A DNA stretch of 64,000 nucleotides from Brachyspira sp949287565. GTDB taxonomy: Bacteria; Spirochaetota; Brachyspiria; Brachyspirales; Brachyspiraceae. The stretch lies in the NCBI RefSeq assembly GCF_036997615.1, contig NZ_JAWLQA010000002.1, one strand, 5' to 3'. Below the pieces are notes generated by a model. The model saw only the letters and a program-made list of their open reading frames with translations, made no database searches and was not told the DNA's origin. Within the stretch, counting starts at the first letter, position 1. Each line of letters opens with the position of its first letter. Both the position numbers and the translations under genes were made by a program. Shown piece by piece: positions 53,662 through 63,800 of the stretch.

Positions 53662-53838
53662 ATGGCAGGTGCTAAAGTAAAAACAGAACAAATACATCTT
53701 CAATGCACAGAATGCAAAAGAAAGAATTATATAACAACAAAAAATAAACAAAACGTTCCAGAAAAGTTGGAATTAAAAAAATATTGTCCTCATGATAAAA
53801 AACACACAATTCATAAGGAATTAAAAGTATCAAGATAA
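53662..53838 (+). CDS. rpmG: 50S ribosomal protein L33
   Basis: Encodes 58 residues, too short for many gene finders. The read sequence begins MAGAKVKTEQIHLQCTECKRKNY and ends KKYCPHDKKHTIHKELKVSR, the L33 pattern. The first zinc pair CTEC is present, but the second pair is CPHD rather than CPxC, so one of four zinc cysteines is replaced by Asp. AAGGAG precedes the ATG. It is the first gene of the block, followed 36 bp later by tRNA-Trp. Confidence 0.95.
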   Translation: MAGAKVKTEQIHLQCTECKRKNYITTKNKQNVPEKLELKKYCPHDKKHTIHKELKVSR

Positions 53839-53874
53839 ATAATTCTTTTAATTAAGATTGTTTATAAATTTTTT

Positions 53875-53947
53875 GGGTCAGTAGTTCAATTGGTAGAGCA
53901 CCGGTCTCCAAAACCGGGTGTTGCAGGTTCGACTCCTGTCTGACCTG
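53875..53947 (+). tRNA. trnW: tRNA-Trp (CCA anticodon)
   Basis: 73 nt. The anticodon arm is CCGGT-CTCCAAA-ACCGG, placing anticodon CCA (Trp). The T-arm GCAGG-TTCGACT-CCTGT and acceptor GGGTCAG/CTGACCT (one G-U pair at the end) are intact, and the discriminator base is G, as usual for bacterial tRNA-Trp. CCA is not encoded. It sits inside the rpmG-secE gap, as in many bacteria, and is probably cut from the common transcript. Confidence 0.96.
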
Positions 53948-53989
53948 ATTGTTTTCTAAATTGTTGTAATATAATTTAAGGTAATATTT

Positions 53990-54310
53990 ATGGCTGATAA
54001 AAAGAAAAATAATATAATTGATTCTATTAAAGAGATAAAAAAAGAGCTCTTTGAAAGAAGTGTTTGGCCTACTCGTCAAGAAGTAATGAATCAGACAGTT
54101 GTTGTTATAATATTGCTTATTTTAGCATCAGCTTTTTTGGGTGCTGCTGATTATGTAGTAACATTTTTGACAAGGGCATTATTAGACGGTTCTATTTTGG
54201 GTAGCTTAATATCTTCTAAAATTACATTAGTTTTGATTATTGCTGTAGTTGTTTTGTTTGTAATATATTTTGCTATTCGTTATATGAGAAAAAATAGATA
54301 TAATAGGTGA
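53990..54310 (+). CDS. secE: Preprotein translocase subunit SecE
   Basis: Encodes 106 residues. SecE clamps the SecY channel. The conserved amphipathic segment IKKELFERSVWPTRQEVMNQT (about 17-37) precedes the SecE core membrane helix. Here there is one helix at 38-60 and a second at 77-98, more than the single helix of many Gram-positive SecE proteins. The last bases overlap the ribosome-binding site of nusG. Confidence 0.95.
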   Translation: MADKKKNNIIDSIKEIKKELFERSVWPTRQEVMNQTVVVIILLILASAFLGAADYVVTFLTRALLDGSILGSLISSKITLVLIIAVVVLFVIYFAIRYMRKNRYNR

Positions 54311-54315
54311 AAAAC

Positions 54316-54903
54316 ATGTCTGAAGAAATATCTGATATAAAAGATTATAAATGGTATATAGTTCATACTCAGCACGGTTATGAAAATAAAGTTCGTGAGC
54401 GTATAGAGAAAAGAGCTAAAGAAAATGGTATGACTGACCTCATAGTTGATATATATATACCTTCGGAGACAGTAACTTCTACAAAAAACGGTAAAAAAGT
54501 TTCTAAAGAGGAATTTTTTTATCCAGGCTATGTTTTAGTAAAAATGGTTATGAATGATGCTACACAGTCTATGGTTAGAAGAACTCCTGGAGTTGCAGGA
54601 TTTATAGGAAGTCATGCTACAACTAAAGAAGAAGGTAATATTATTCCTACTCCCTTAAGCGAATCAGATGTTGCTCGTATATTCTCTGATAGAGAAGAAA
54701 AATCTAAAACAGGTATCAATGAAATTATTGGAATGGAATTTGATATAGGTGAAAAGGTTCAAGTAATAGATGGACCTTTCAATGGACTTAATGGTATAAT
54801 AGAAAATATTAATTCTGATAAAGGCAGAGTAACAGTGAAAATAGAGATATTTGGAAGAAGTACTCCTACAGAATTAGAATTCAGTAAAGTAAAAAAGTTA
54901 TAA
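54316..54903 (+). CDS. nusG: Transcription termination/antitermination protein NusG
   Basis: Encodes 195 residues from the ATG at 54316, with AGGTGA 5 nt upstream; an in-frame GTG at 54307 lies within that site and is less likely. The NGN domain (YKWYIVHTQHGYENKVRERIEKRA; FFYPGYVLVKMVMND; VRRTPGVAGFIG) is followed by a KOW domain (EKVQVIDGPFNGLNGIIENIN). NusG binds RNA polymerase and links it to Rho or the ribosome. Confidence 0.97.
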   Translation: MSEEISDIKDYKWYIVHTQHGYENKVRERIEKRAKENGMTDLIVDIYIPSETVTSTKNGKKVSKEEFFYPGYVLVKMVMNDATQSMVRRTPGVAGFIGSHATTKEEGNIIPTPLSESDVARIFSDREEKSKTGINEIIGMEFDIGEKVQVIDGPFNGLNGIIENINSDKGRVTVKIEIFGRSTPTELEFSKVKKL

Positions 54904-54946
54904 TTTAAAGACATTATAAAAATAAATAAATCAAGAGGTAGTAAAA

Positions 54947-55369
54947 ATGGCTAAAAAAGTGGTTGGTATTGTAAAGGTTCGCATACCAGGCGGAGAGGCA
55001 ACTCCTGCTCCTCCATTAGGACCTGCATTGGGTCAGAAGCAGATACAAATAGCCGCTTTCGTTAAGGATTTTAATGCTAAAACATCTAAAATGAAAGGTC
55101 AGCTATTAAATACTTACATAACAGTGTATGAAGATAAAACTTATACATTCGTTACTAAAGGAACATCTACTTCTACATTAATCAAAAAGAAATTGGGCAT
55201 AGAAAAAGGTTCTGGAGAGCCTAACAAAACTAAAGTTGCTACAATTAATCAAAAGCAGCTTGAAGAAATTGCTCAGGAAAAAATGGCTTATATGTCAGCT
55301 AATGATATAGAAGCAGCAAAGAAAATAGTTGCGGGTACTGCTCGTGCTATGGGTATTAAAGTAGAATAA
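54947..55369 (+). CDS. rplK: 50S ribosomal protein L11
   Basis: Encodes 140 residues. KVRIPGGEATPAPPLGPALGQ is the conserved N-terminal loop next to the GTPase centre; the C-terminal rRNA-binding half includes KKKLGIEKGSGEPNKTKV. A GAGGTAG site precedes the ATG. It forms the L11 stalk base and is the target of thiostrepton-type drugs. Confidence 0.98.
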   Translation: MAKKVVGIVKVRIPGGEATPAPPLGPALGQKQIQIAAFVKDFNAKTSKMKGQLLNTYITVYEDKTYTFVTKGTSTSTLIKKKLGIEKGSGEPNKTKVATINQKQLEEIAQEKMAYMSANDIEAAKKIVAGTARAMGIKVE

Positions 55370-55387
55370 TAAGAATTAAGAAGCATA

Positions 55388-55411
55388 CCATTTATTTAAT
55401 ATAATAAATGG
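55388..55411 (+). promoter_or_regulatory. Hairpin between rplK and rplA
   Basis: A perfect 9-bp stem CCATTTATT/AATAAATGG with a 6-nt loop, 34 bp before the rplA start and without a following T-run. It could be an RNA-processing or L1-binding site; no direct evidence. Confidence 0.5.
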
Positions 55412-55444
55412 GAGTAAACGTTTGAAAAAAGGAAGAAAACAATT

Positions 55445-56146
55445 ATGGCTACAAAAGAGAAAAAAATAGGTGGCAAACGTTACGACGCTATAAGAAAGCA
55501 AGTAGAGAAATTAAGACTCTATTCCGTAGATGAAGCTATTGAGTTAGCTAAAAAAAACGCTACCTGTAAATTTGATGAAACTATTGAGGTAACAATCAAC
55601 CTTAATATCTTACCTAAACACTCAATAAGAGACACATTATCATTCCCAAATGCTTTTGGTAAAGAAAAAAGAGTAGTTGTATTTGCACAAGGAGAAAAAG
55701 CTGATGAAGCAAAAGCTGCTGGTGCTATGGAAGTTGGTTTTGAAGATTTAATTGATAAAGTTAAAGCCGGATATACAGACTTCGATGTTGCTATCGCTAC
55801 TCCAGATTTGATGAAAGAAGTAGGTAAATTGGGACAAATTCTTGGAAGAAAAGGACTTATGCCTAATCCAAAAACAGGAACTGTTACTCTTGACATAGCT
55901 CAGGCAGTAAAAAGTTTCAAAGCTGGAAGAATGGAATACAGAGCAGATAAAAACGGTATAGTAAGAATGGGAATTGGTAAAGCTTCTATGACTGCTGACA
56001 AATTAAATGAAAATTTTAGAGCATTCTATGATGAAATTTTAAGAAAAAAACCTTCAGATTTGAAAGGTGAATATATTAAAGCAGTAGGTGTAACATCTAC
56101 AATGGGTGTAGGTATAAAAATAGATCATAAAAAAATAAAAATGTAA
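55445..56146 (+). CDS. rplA: 50S ribosomal protein L1
   Basis: Encodes 233 residues, standard length. GGKRYDAIRKQVEKLRLYSVDEAIELAKKNA opens the protein, and LGRKGLMPNPKTGTVT is the conserved signature. L1 forms the mobile stalk at the E site and autoregulates its operon in many bacteria. A GGAAG site lies before the ATG. Confidence 0.98.
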   Translation: MATKEKKIGGKRYDAIRKQVEKLRLYSVDEAIELAKKNATCKFDETIEVTINLNILPKHSIRDTLSFPNAFGKEKRVVVFAQGEKADEAKAAGAMEVGFEDLIDKVKAGYTDFDVAIATPDLMKEVGKLGQILGRKGLMPNPKTGTVTLDIAQAVKSFKAGRMEYRADKNGIVRMGIGKASMTADKLNENFRAFYDEILRKKPSDLKGEYIKAVGVTSTMGVGIKIDHKKIKM

Positions 56147-56250
56147 TTAATTTAGCAATAAACTTATTTTGCTTAAACGAAGTCATATTTTGTGATCCCA
56201 TTATATGAATAGTATTATCAAAATAGTTTAATATAATAGAGGTGGTATTT

Positions 56251-56775
56251 ATGCCTAATAAGAAAAACATTGAAACAGTATCATTGCTTAAAGAAACTAT
56301 GGGAGCATGTGCTGGTTTGGTATTCTTCGATTACAGAGGAGTAACAGTAGCACAGCTTACAGATTTAAGACGTGAATTAGCAAAGACTTCTTCTTCAATG
56401 AAAATATGTAAAAACTCTTTAGTTGATATTGCTTTAAAAGAGTTAGGCAGAGAAGTAAAAGATGAGATGTTCATTAATCCTACAGCTGTAGTATTTGCTA
56501 AGGAAGATGTTCCTGGTGCAGCTAAAGTAATAAGTGAAGCATCTAAGAAAAATGATAAAATCAAAATCAAAGGCGGCTATATGGGTGAAGATTTGCTTAA
56601 TCCGGCAGATGTTCAGGTAGTAGCTAATATTCCGCCAAGAGAAGTTTTACTTTCTCATCTTGTTACAGCACTCGAGTCTCCTATATCCGGCTTGGCAAAC
56701 AGTTTGCAAAGCGTTATATCAGAACTTGCTTATGTGCTTGACAGTGTTGAAGAAGAAAAGAAAAAATCAGCTTAA
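56251..56775 (+). CDS. rplJ: 50S ribosomal protein L10
   Basis: Encodes 174 residues from the ATG at 56251 with AGAGGTGG about 6 nt upstream; the in-frame GTG at 56242 lies in that site. GLVFFDYRGVTVAQLTDLRRELAK and VCKNSLV-like KICKNSLVDIALKEL are the conserved N-terminal parts; the C-terminal helix (LAYVLDSVEEEKKKSA) anchors L12 dimers. The 104-nt leader (56147-56250) is where an L10 autoregulatory site is expected, but I could not fold one with confidence. Confidence 0.96.
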   Translation: MPNKKNIETVSLLKETMGACAGLVFFDYRGVTVAQLTDLRRELAKTSSSMKICKNSLVDIALKELGREVKDEMFINPTAVVFAKEDVPGAAKVISEASKKNDKIKIKGGYMGEDLLNPADVQVVANIPPREVLLSHLVTALESPISGLANSLQSVISELAYVLDSVEEEKKKSA

Positions 56776-56831
56776 TATGCTGACAAATTATTTATTAAAA
56801 AACTATTTTAACAATTTTAAGGAGATAAACA

Positions 56832-57218
56832 ATGGCTTTAAGTAAAGAAGAAATATTACAAGCAATAGAAGAAATGAAAGTTATAGAGCTTCATGAATTA
56901 GTAGAAGCTATTAAAGAAAAATTCAATGTAACAGCAGCTATGCCAGTTGCAGCAGTAGCAGCAGCTCCAGCAGGCGGTGCAGCAGCTCCAGCTGAAGAAG
57001 AAAAAAATGAATTCGATATCATTCTTACTGGTTTTGATGCAGCTCAAAAAATAGCTCTTATTAAAGAAGTTAGAGCAGTTAGCGGCTTAGGTTTAAAAGA
57101 AGCTAAAGATGCTGTTGAAAAAGGCGGAGAAACAATCAAATCAGGCGTTTCTAAAGAAGAAGCTGCAGCTATTAAGAAACAATTAGAAGCTGCTGGTGGT
57201 AAAGTTGAAGTTAAATAA
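56832..57218 (+). CDS. rplL: 50S ribosomal protein L7/L12
   Basis: Encodes 128 residues. The N-terminal dimerisation helices, an Ala/Pro-rich hinge (AAMPVAAVAAAPAGGAAAPA) and the C-terminal factor-binding domain (EFDIILTGFDAAQKIALIKEVRAVSGLGLKEAKDAVEK) are all complete. AAGGAG precedes the ATG. It recruits translation GTPases. Confidence 0.98.
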   Translation: MALSKEEILQAIEEMKVIELHELVEAIKEKFNVTAAMPVAAVAAAPAGGAAAPAEEEKNEFDIILTGFDAAQKIALIKEVRAVSGLGLKEAKDAVEKGGETIKSGVSKEEAAAIKKQLEAAGGKVEVK

Positions 57219-57263
57219 TTATTTTTGTAAATATATCATTAACAATTAATGATTCGTATATAG

Positions 57264-57289
57264 GAAGGGTATGAGTCTTTGTACCCTTC
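57264..57289 (+). promoter_or_regulatory. Hairpin in the rplL-rpoB gap (attenuator or processing site)
   Basis: A perfect 8-bp stem GAAGGGTA/TACCCTTC with a 10-nt loop, 45 bp after the rplL stop and 60 bp before rpoB. No T-run follows, so it is not a full terminator. In other bacteria this gap holds a partial attenuator and RNase III site that lower rpoBC expression. Confidence 0.65.
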
Positions 57290-57348
57290 TTATTAGTGTA
57301 TTTAATAAATTAGTAAAACTAAAAGCGTAAAAGCGGAGATCTTTTAAT

Positions 57349-60300
57349 ATGGCCAATAATATTCAGATAGATAATAAAGTATATCCGGAAAGAGGGGTAG
57401 AGTTCGCAAAAAAATATAGGATAGAAAACGGACGTGTAAACTTTTCACGAACCGCTTCTGTAATAGAACCTCCCGATCTCCTCGCTATACAAAAAGAATC
57501 TTATGAAAGCTTCCTTCAAAAGGATGTTCCTGAAAATAAGAGAAAAAATGAGGGATTGCAGGAAGTTTTAACTTCTATATTTCCTATAGTAGCTTCTAAT
57601 GAAAAGATGCAAATAGAATTTATTTCTTACTCTATAGGCGAGCCTAAAATTACAGAAAAAGAGGCTAGAAGAAGAGATAAAACTTATTCTTATCCTTTTA
57701 AAATAAAAGTACAATTAACTGTAAGAGACCCTGAAAGAATCATTGAACAGGAAATATTTGTGGGTGATATACCTGCTATGACAGACAGAGGTACATTTAT
57801 TGTTAATGGTGCTGAACGTGTTATAGTTTCTCAGATTCATAGATCTCCAGGTGTAGTTTTCAACCGCAGTGATAGAGATGCTATGTTCGTAGCTAAGATA
57901 ATCCCAGACAGAGGTACTTGGCTTGAATTCGAACTTGATACCAAAAAAGATATAATGTATGTTAGAATAGACAGAAAGAAAAAACTTCCTGTTACAGTAT
58001 TTTTAAGAGCCATTGGTATTACAACTAATGAAGAAATTTTGAAATTATTTTATGAAGTAGATAATATATCATTAGAAAAACTTTCAGATGAAGATGCTAA
58101 AGAAGCTTTAATAGGCAGAAGATCTTATTCTACAGTATTTGATACAGAAAACCCTGATGAAATAATATTAAACCCAGGTGAACTTATCAACCCTAACTTG
58201 GCTGAAAGACTTTTAATGAGCGGTATTAAAGAAATATCCGTATTAAATATGGAAGCAATAAAAGACAATGTTACCATAATTAATACTTTAGATAAAGATA
58301 CAACAAAAAACCAAGAAGAAGCATGCACTAAAATCTATAATGTTATAAGACCTGGTGAACCTGCTTTAATAGAAAACGTTGTAAGAACTTGTAATGACTT
58401 AGTATTTGACCCTAAATCCTATGCTTTAGGAGATGTGGGACGTTATAAATTAAATAAAAGATTGAATTTCCCAGAAAGCGAACAGGATAAAGTTTTAAGA
58501 CATAAAGATATAATAGAAACTATTCGCTTTTTGATAAAAGTATTCATAAACGAAGAACAATTAGATGATATTGACCATTTAGGAAACAGACGTGTAAGAA
58601 GTGTAGGTGAATTATTATCTATACAAATAAAAGCTGGTTTCACTAGAATGGAGCGTATAGCCAAAGAAAGAATGCAAATGCAGGATATGGAGGCAGTAAC
58701 TCCTCAATCTCTTGTAAGCATAAAACTTATACAGGCTGTAATAAAAGAATTCTTTGGTACAAACCAATTATCTCAGTTCATGGATCAGAACAATCCATTA
58801 TCAGAGATTACACATAAAAGAAGATTAAATGCCTTAGGTCAGGGCGGTCTTACTAGAGATAGAGCAGGATTTGAAGTAAGAGACGTACACCATACTCACT
58901 ATGGTAAAATATGTCCTATTGAAACTCCTGAAGGTCCAAACATCGGACTTATAGTATCTCTTGCTACTTATGCTAAAATAAACAAGCATGGATTCTTAGA
59001 AACTCCATACAGAAAAGTTATTGACGGAAAAGTAACAGATGAAATAGAGTATTTGACAGCTCATGATGAGGAGAAATACCATATTGCCGATGCAAATGCT
59101 CCTTTAAATGAGGACGGAACTTTCAAAGATAATCTTATTTCAACAAGATTTAGAAGCGAATTCCCATATTCTTCACCAGATCAAGTACAGTATATGGACG
59201 TTTCACCTCAGCAGATCGTTTCACTTTCAAGTTCTTTGATACCATTCTTGGAGCATGACGACGCTAACAGAGCTTTGATGGGTTCAAACATGCAACGTCA
59301 AAGTGTACCTTTATTATACCCAGAAGCTCCTATAGTAGGAACAGGTGTAGAGGCTAAGATTTGTCAGCCTGGAACAGGTATAGCAGTTCATGCTAAAAGA
59401 GCAGGTAAAGTTATAAAAGTAGTTCATGATGAAATTGTAATTAAGCCTACTAAACAAAATAGTGATGATGATTTAGATGTTTATGAATTAGTAAAATATC
59501 AGAGAACTAACCAAGATACAAATTATCACCAAAGACCGGTAGTTAATGTTGGTGATGTTGTTAAGGCAGGAGGACTTTTAGCTGATGGCCCTGCAACAGA
59601 TCATGGTGAATTAGCTTTGGGAAGAAACGTGCTTGCTGCTTTCATGATTTTTGAAGGTTATAACTTCGAGGACGCTATTCTTTTAAGCAGAAGATTAGTT
59701 CAGGAAGATGTATTTACTTCTATACATATAGAAGAGTTTTCAGTTGAAGCTCGTGAAACAAAATTAGATAAAGAAAATATTACTAGAGATATACCTAATG
59801 TATCAGATGCAGCTTTCAAAAACTTAGATGAAAGAGGTATTGTAAGAATAGGTGCTAAAGTAAAAGCAGGAGATATATTAGTTGGTAAAGTAACTCCAAA
59901 AGGAGAAACAGAAATAACTCCTGAATATAGACTTCTTCACTCAATATTTGGGGAGAAGGCTAGAGATGTAAAAGATACTTCTTTAAGAGTACCACATGGT
60001 AAAGACGGTACTGTTATTGATGTTAGAGTATACAGCAGAGAAAACGGCGATGAATTAAAGCCTGGAGTAGAGGAAGTTGTAAAAGTATTCCTTGCTAAGA
60101 AGCGTATAATACAAGAAGGCGACAAAATGGCAGGACGTCACGGTAACAAAGGGGTTGTTGCTAGAATAATGCCTATAGAGGATATGCCATTCTTAGAAGA
60201 TGGTACTCCAGTAGATATATGTCTTAACCCATTAGGTGTACCTTCTCGTATGAACATAGGTCAGGTAATTGAGATGTTGCTTGGTTGGTCTGGTCATAAA

Positions 60301-60870
60301 ATGGGACTTAAATATGCTTGTCCAGTATTTGAAGGTCCTAAAGAAGAGGCTTTAAGAGAAGCATTCGTTGCAAGCGGTATGAATCCTAATGGTAAAGTTA
60401 GACTTTATGACGGAAGAACAGGAGAACCTTTCAAAAATGATGTAGCTGTAGGATATATGTATATGCTTAAGCTTAATCACTTGGTTGAAGATAAAGTACA
60501 TGCTAGAAGTACAGGTCCTTACTCACTTGTTACTCAGCAGCCTCTGGGAGGTAAATCTCAATTCGGAGGTCAGAGATTAGGAGAGATGGAAGTTTGGGCA
60601 TTAGAGGCTTATGGAGCTGCTAATATGCTTCAAGAGTTCTTAACTGTTAAATCAGATGATATGACAGGTCGTGCTAGAATATATGAATCCATTGTTAAAG
60701 GTGATGTTATATCCTCTCCGGGTATACCAGAAAGCTTTAATGTATTAGTTCAAGAGCTTAGAGGTTTGGGTCTTAATATTACTATTCATGATGAAGAAGG
60801 AAATCAGCTTCCTTCTACTGAAAAAGAGCTTAGACAAAAAACTAAGAAACAAACCAAGATTTTTAAATAA
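57349..60870 (+). CDS. rpoB: DNA-directed RNA polymerase beta subunit
   Basis: Encodes 1173 residues. The rifampicin region is GTNQLSQFMDQNNPLSEITHKRRLNALGQGGL (split here: GTNQLSQFMDQNNPL, SEITHKRRLNALGQGGL). The residue at the E. coli S531 position is N494 (codon AAT, 58828-58830), and the E. coli G-P-G triplet is G-Q-G. The C-terminal GEMEVWALEAYGAANMLQEFLTVKSDD, which contacts beta', is intact. It is followed 19 bp later by rpoC with AGGAG between. Confidence 0.99.
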   Translation: MANNIQIDNKVYPERGVEFAKKYRIENGRVNFSRTASVIEPPDLLAIQKESYESFLQKDVPENKRKNEGLQEVLTSIFPIVASNEKMQIEFISYSIGEPKITEKEARRRDKTYSYPFKIKVQLTVRDPERIIEQEIFVGDIPAMTDRGTFIVNGAERVIVSQIHRSPGVVFNRSDRDAMFVAKIIPDRGTWLEFELDTKKDIMYVRIDRKKKLPVTVFLRAIGITTNEEILKLFYEVDNISLEKLSDEDAKEALIGRRSYSTVFDTENPDEIILNPGELINPNLAERLLMSGIKEISVLNMEAIKDNVTIINTLDKDTTKNQEEACTKIYNVIRPGEPALIENVVRTCNDLVFDPKSYALGDVGRYKLNKRLNFPESEQDKVLRHKDIIETIRFLIKVFINEEQLDDIDHLGNRRVRSVGELLSIQIKAGFTRMERIAKERMQMQDMEAVTPQSLVSIKLIQAVIKEFFGTNQLSQFMDQNNPLSEITHKRRLNALGQGGLTRDRAGFEVRDVHHTHYGKICPIETPEGPNIGLIVSLATYAKINKHGFLETPYRKVIDGKVTDEIEYLTAHDEEKYHIADANAPLNEDGTFKDNLISTRFRSEFPYSSPDQVQYMDVSPQQIVSLSSSLIPFLEHDDANRALMGSNMQRQSVPLLYPEAPIVGTGVEAKICQPGTGIAVHAKRAGKVIKVVHDEIVIKPTKQNSDDDLDVYELVKYQRTNQDTNYHQRPVVNVGDVVKAGGLLADGPATDHGELALGRNVLAAFMIFEGYNFEDAILLSRRLVQEDVFTSIHIEEFSVEARETKLDKENITRDIPNVSDAAFKNLDERGIVRIGAKVKAGDILVGKVTPKGETEITPEYRLLHSIFGEKARDVKDTSLRVPHGKDGTVIDVRVYSRENGDELKPGVEEVVKVFLAKKRIIQEGDKMAGRHGNKGVVARIMPIEDMPFLEDGTPVDICLNPLGVPSRMNIGQVIEMLLGWSGHKMGLKYACPVFEGPKEEALREAFVASGMNPNGKVRLYDGRTGEPFKNDVAVGYMYMLKLNHLVEDKVHARSTGPYSLVTQQPLGGKSQFGGQRLGEMEVWALEAYGAANMLQEFLTVKSDDMTGRARIYESIVKGDVISSPGIPESFNVLVQELRGLGLNITIHDEEGNQLPSTEKELRQKTKKQTKIFK

Positions 60871-60889
60871 TTAGGAGAAGTTTAAGTAT

Positions 60890-63800
60890 ATGCAATTTTC
60901 AAACTTTGACCAAATAAAAATTAGTATAGCAAGCCCACAGGTTATGAGAGAATGGAGTTATGGTGAGGTTAAAAAACCTGAAACTATTAACTACAGAACT
61001 TTAAGACCTGAAAGAGACGGACTTTTTTGTGAGAAGATATTTGGAACTACTAAAGAATATGAATGTTATTGCGGTAAATTCAAAAGTATTCGTTATAAGG
61101 GTGTAGTTTGTGATAAATGCGGTGTTGAAGTTACTCATTTCAAAGTTAGAAGAGAGAGAATGGGGCATATAGAATTAGCTGCTCCTGTTGCTCATATTTG
61201 GTATTATAGAAATACTCCTTCAAGAATAGGACTTCTTTTAAATATGAATATTGCTCATTTAAGAAGTGTACTTTATTTTGAAAGATATGTTGTTATAGAT
61301 CCAGGTGATAGCAGTTATTCTAAAGGTGATCTTTTAACTGAAGATGAATATAATGAAGCTTTAGATAGATATGGTGATAATATAAGAATAGGTATAGGTG
61401 CTGAAGGCATAAGAGATATGCTTAAAGACCTTGATATGGATGAGGAAATCAGAAAACTCAGAGAGGAAATGATTAAAAAACGTGAAAAGAGTGATAGGCG
61501 TTTAAGAAAGCGTCTTGAAATCTTTGAGGATTTTAAAGCAAGTGGTAATGATCCTACTTGGATGATACTTGATGTAGTTCCTGTAATTCCTCCAGATTTA
61601 AGACCTATGGTTCAGCTTGACGGCGGAAGATTCGCTACTTCGGACTTGAATGATCTTTACAGAAGAGTTATAAACAGAAATATTCGTTTAAGAAGATTAT
61701 TAGTTTTAAGAGCTCCTGATATTATCATCAGAAATGAAAAGAGAATGTTGCAAGAAGCTGTTGATGCTTTATTTGATAACAGCAGAAGAAAGAAAGTTGT
61801 TAAAGGACCTGGAAACAGACCTTTAAAATCTCTTTCAGATATGCTTAAAGGTAAGCAAGGACGTTTCAGACAGAACCTTTTAGGTAAACGTGTTGACTAT
61901 TCAGGCCGTTCAGTTATTGTTGCAGGTCCTAGACTTAAAATGCATCAATGCGGACTTCCTAAAAAAATGGCTGTAGAGTTATTCAAGCCTTTCATAATGA
62001 AAAAATTAGTTGAAATTAATTCAGCTCATAATATAAAATCTGCTAAGAGATTCGTAGAAGAGGGCAGAGAAGAAGTTTGGGGAGTATTAGAAGATATTGC
62101 TAAAGAGCATCCAGTACTTTTGAACAGAGCACCGACTCTTCACAGACTTGGTATTCAGGCATTTGAACCTGTACTTGTTGAAGGAAAAGCAATTCAGCTT
62201 CACCCATTAGTTTGTCACGCTTATAACGCTGACTTTGACGGTGACCAGATGGCTGTACATACTCCGCTTTCTGCTGAGGCTCAGATTGAGGCTTGGACTT
62301 TAATGCTTGCTCCTCATAATATATTGAACCCTGCTAACGGTGAACCTATTGTTAACCCTACTCAGGATATAGTACTTGGTATTAGCTATCTTACTAAATT
62401 AAGAACAGGCAGTAAAGGTGAAGGAAAGATATTCTCATCTCCTAAAGATGCTTTACTTGCTTATGATAATAATTTGGTAGAGCTTGAATCAAGAATTAAA
62501 GTTTTAATGAAAAATAAAGACGGAGAGGAAGAATTCCTTGAAACTTCTGTGGGAAGATTGAAGTTCAATGAAGTTATTCCTGAAGATTTTAGATATCAAA
62601 ACAGAGATTTTAACAGTAAAGATTTAGCTAAGTTTATTCATGAAGTATATTTGAAACATGGTACAGCAGTAACAGTTAATATGCTTGATGATATTAAAGA
62701 ACTTGGTTATCAAAGTGCTACAGTATTCGGTTCTACTATTTCTATTGCTGATATACTTATTCCTCCAATGAAAAAACATGAAATAGAGGAAGCTACTAAA
62801 CAGGTAGAGTTCATTGAAAATCAGTATATGAATGGTATTATTACTACTGATGAGAAAAAACAAAAAGTTATGGACCTTTGGACTACTGTTGAAGGTAGAA
62901 TAACTGAAGCTATGATGGATAACTTAAGACAGGATCAGGACGGATTTAACCCTGTATACATAATGGCTGATTCTGGTGCGAGAGGTTCTAAACAGCAGAT
63001 AAGACAGCTTGCTAGTATGAGAGGTTTGATGGCTAAGCCTTCCGGTGAGATTATCGAACTTCCTATTATTTCTAACTTTAAAGAAGGTCTTACTGTACAG
63101 GAATACTTTATTTCTACTCACGGTGCTAGAAAAGGTCTTGCAGATACAGCATTAAAAACTTCAAGTGCTGGTTATCTTACTAGAAAATTGGTTGACGTTG
63201 CAATAGGAGTTGTTGTTTCAGAGCATGACTGCGGTACTGTTAAAGGTATTGCTATAGAAGCCATAAAAAACGGAGATGAAATCAAAAAATCTCTTAAAGA
63301 GCGTGTTGTTGGTTTCTTTACAAGTGAGCATATATATCATCCTGTTACTAAAGAACTTATATGTTCAGCTAATACTGAAATTACAGAAGAAATAGGTGAT
63401 TTAATAGAGAAATCTGGTATAGAAAAAATCAGCATAAGACATCCTCTTACTTGTGAAAGCAGAATGGGTGTATGTCAGAAATGTTATGGAAGAAGTTTAT
63501 CTACTAATAATTTAGCTTCTATAGGTGAGGCTGTTGGTGTAGTTGCTGCTCAAAGTATTGGTCAGCCTGGTACTCAGCTTACAATGAGAACTTTCCACAT
63601 CGGTGGTGTTGCTACTCAGATGGTAGAAGAAAACGAAATTAAAGTTAACTATCCTATATATATTGAACAATTCTCTAACTATGTTGTTCAGCCTAATGGT
63701 GTTAAAATCACAGCTAGAAAAGGTGATTTAATTATCAGAAGAGTTTTAGAGAAATGGGAAAAATCTACATTAAAAGATATTTTAACTGAACAGAATACTA

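Noticed and set aside
57264..57289. Full terminator between rplL and rpoB
   Set aside because: A perfect stem but no T-run; it is more likely an attenuator or RNA-processing hairpin.
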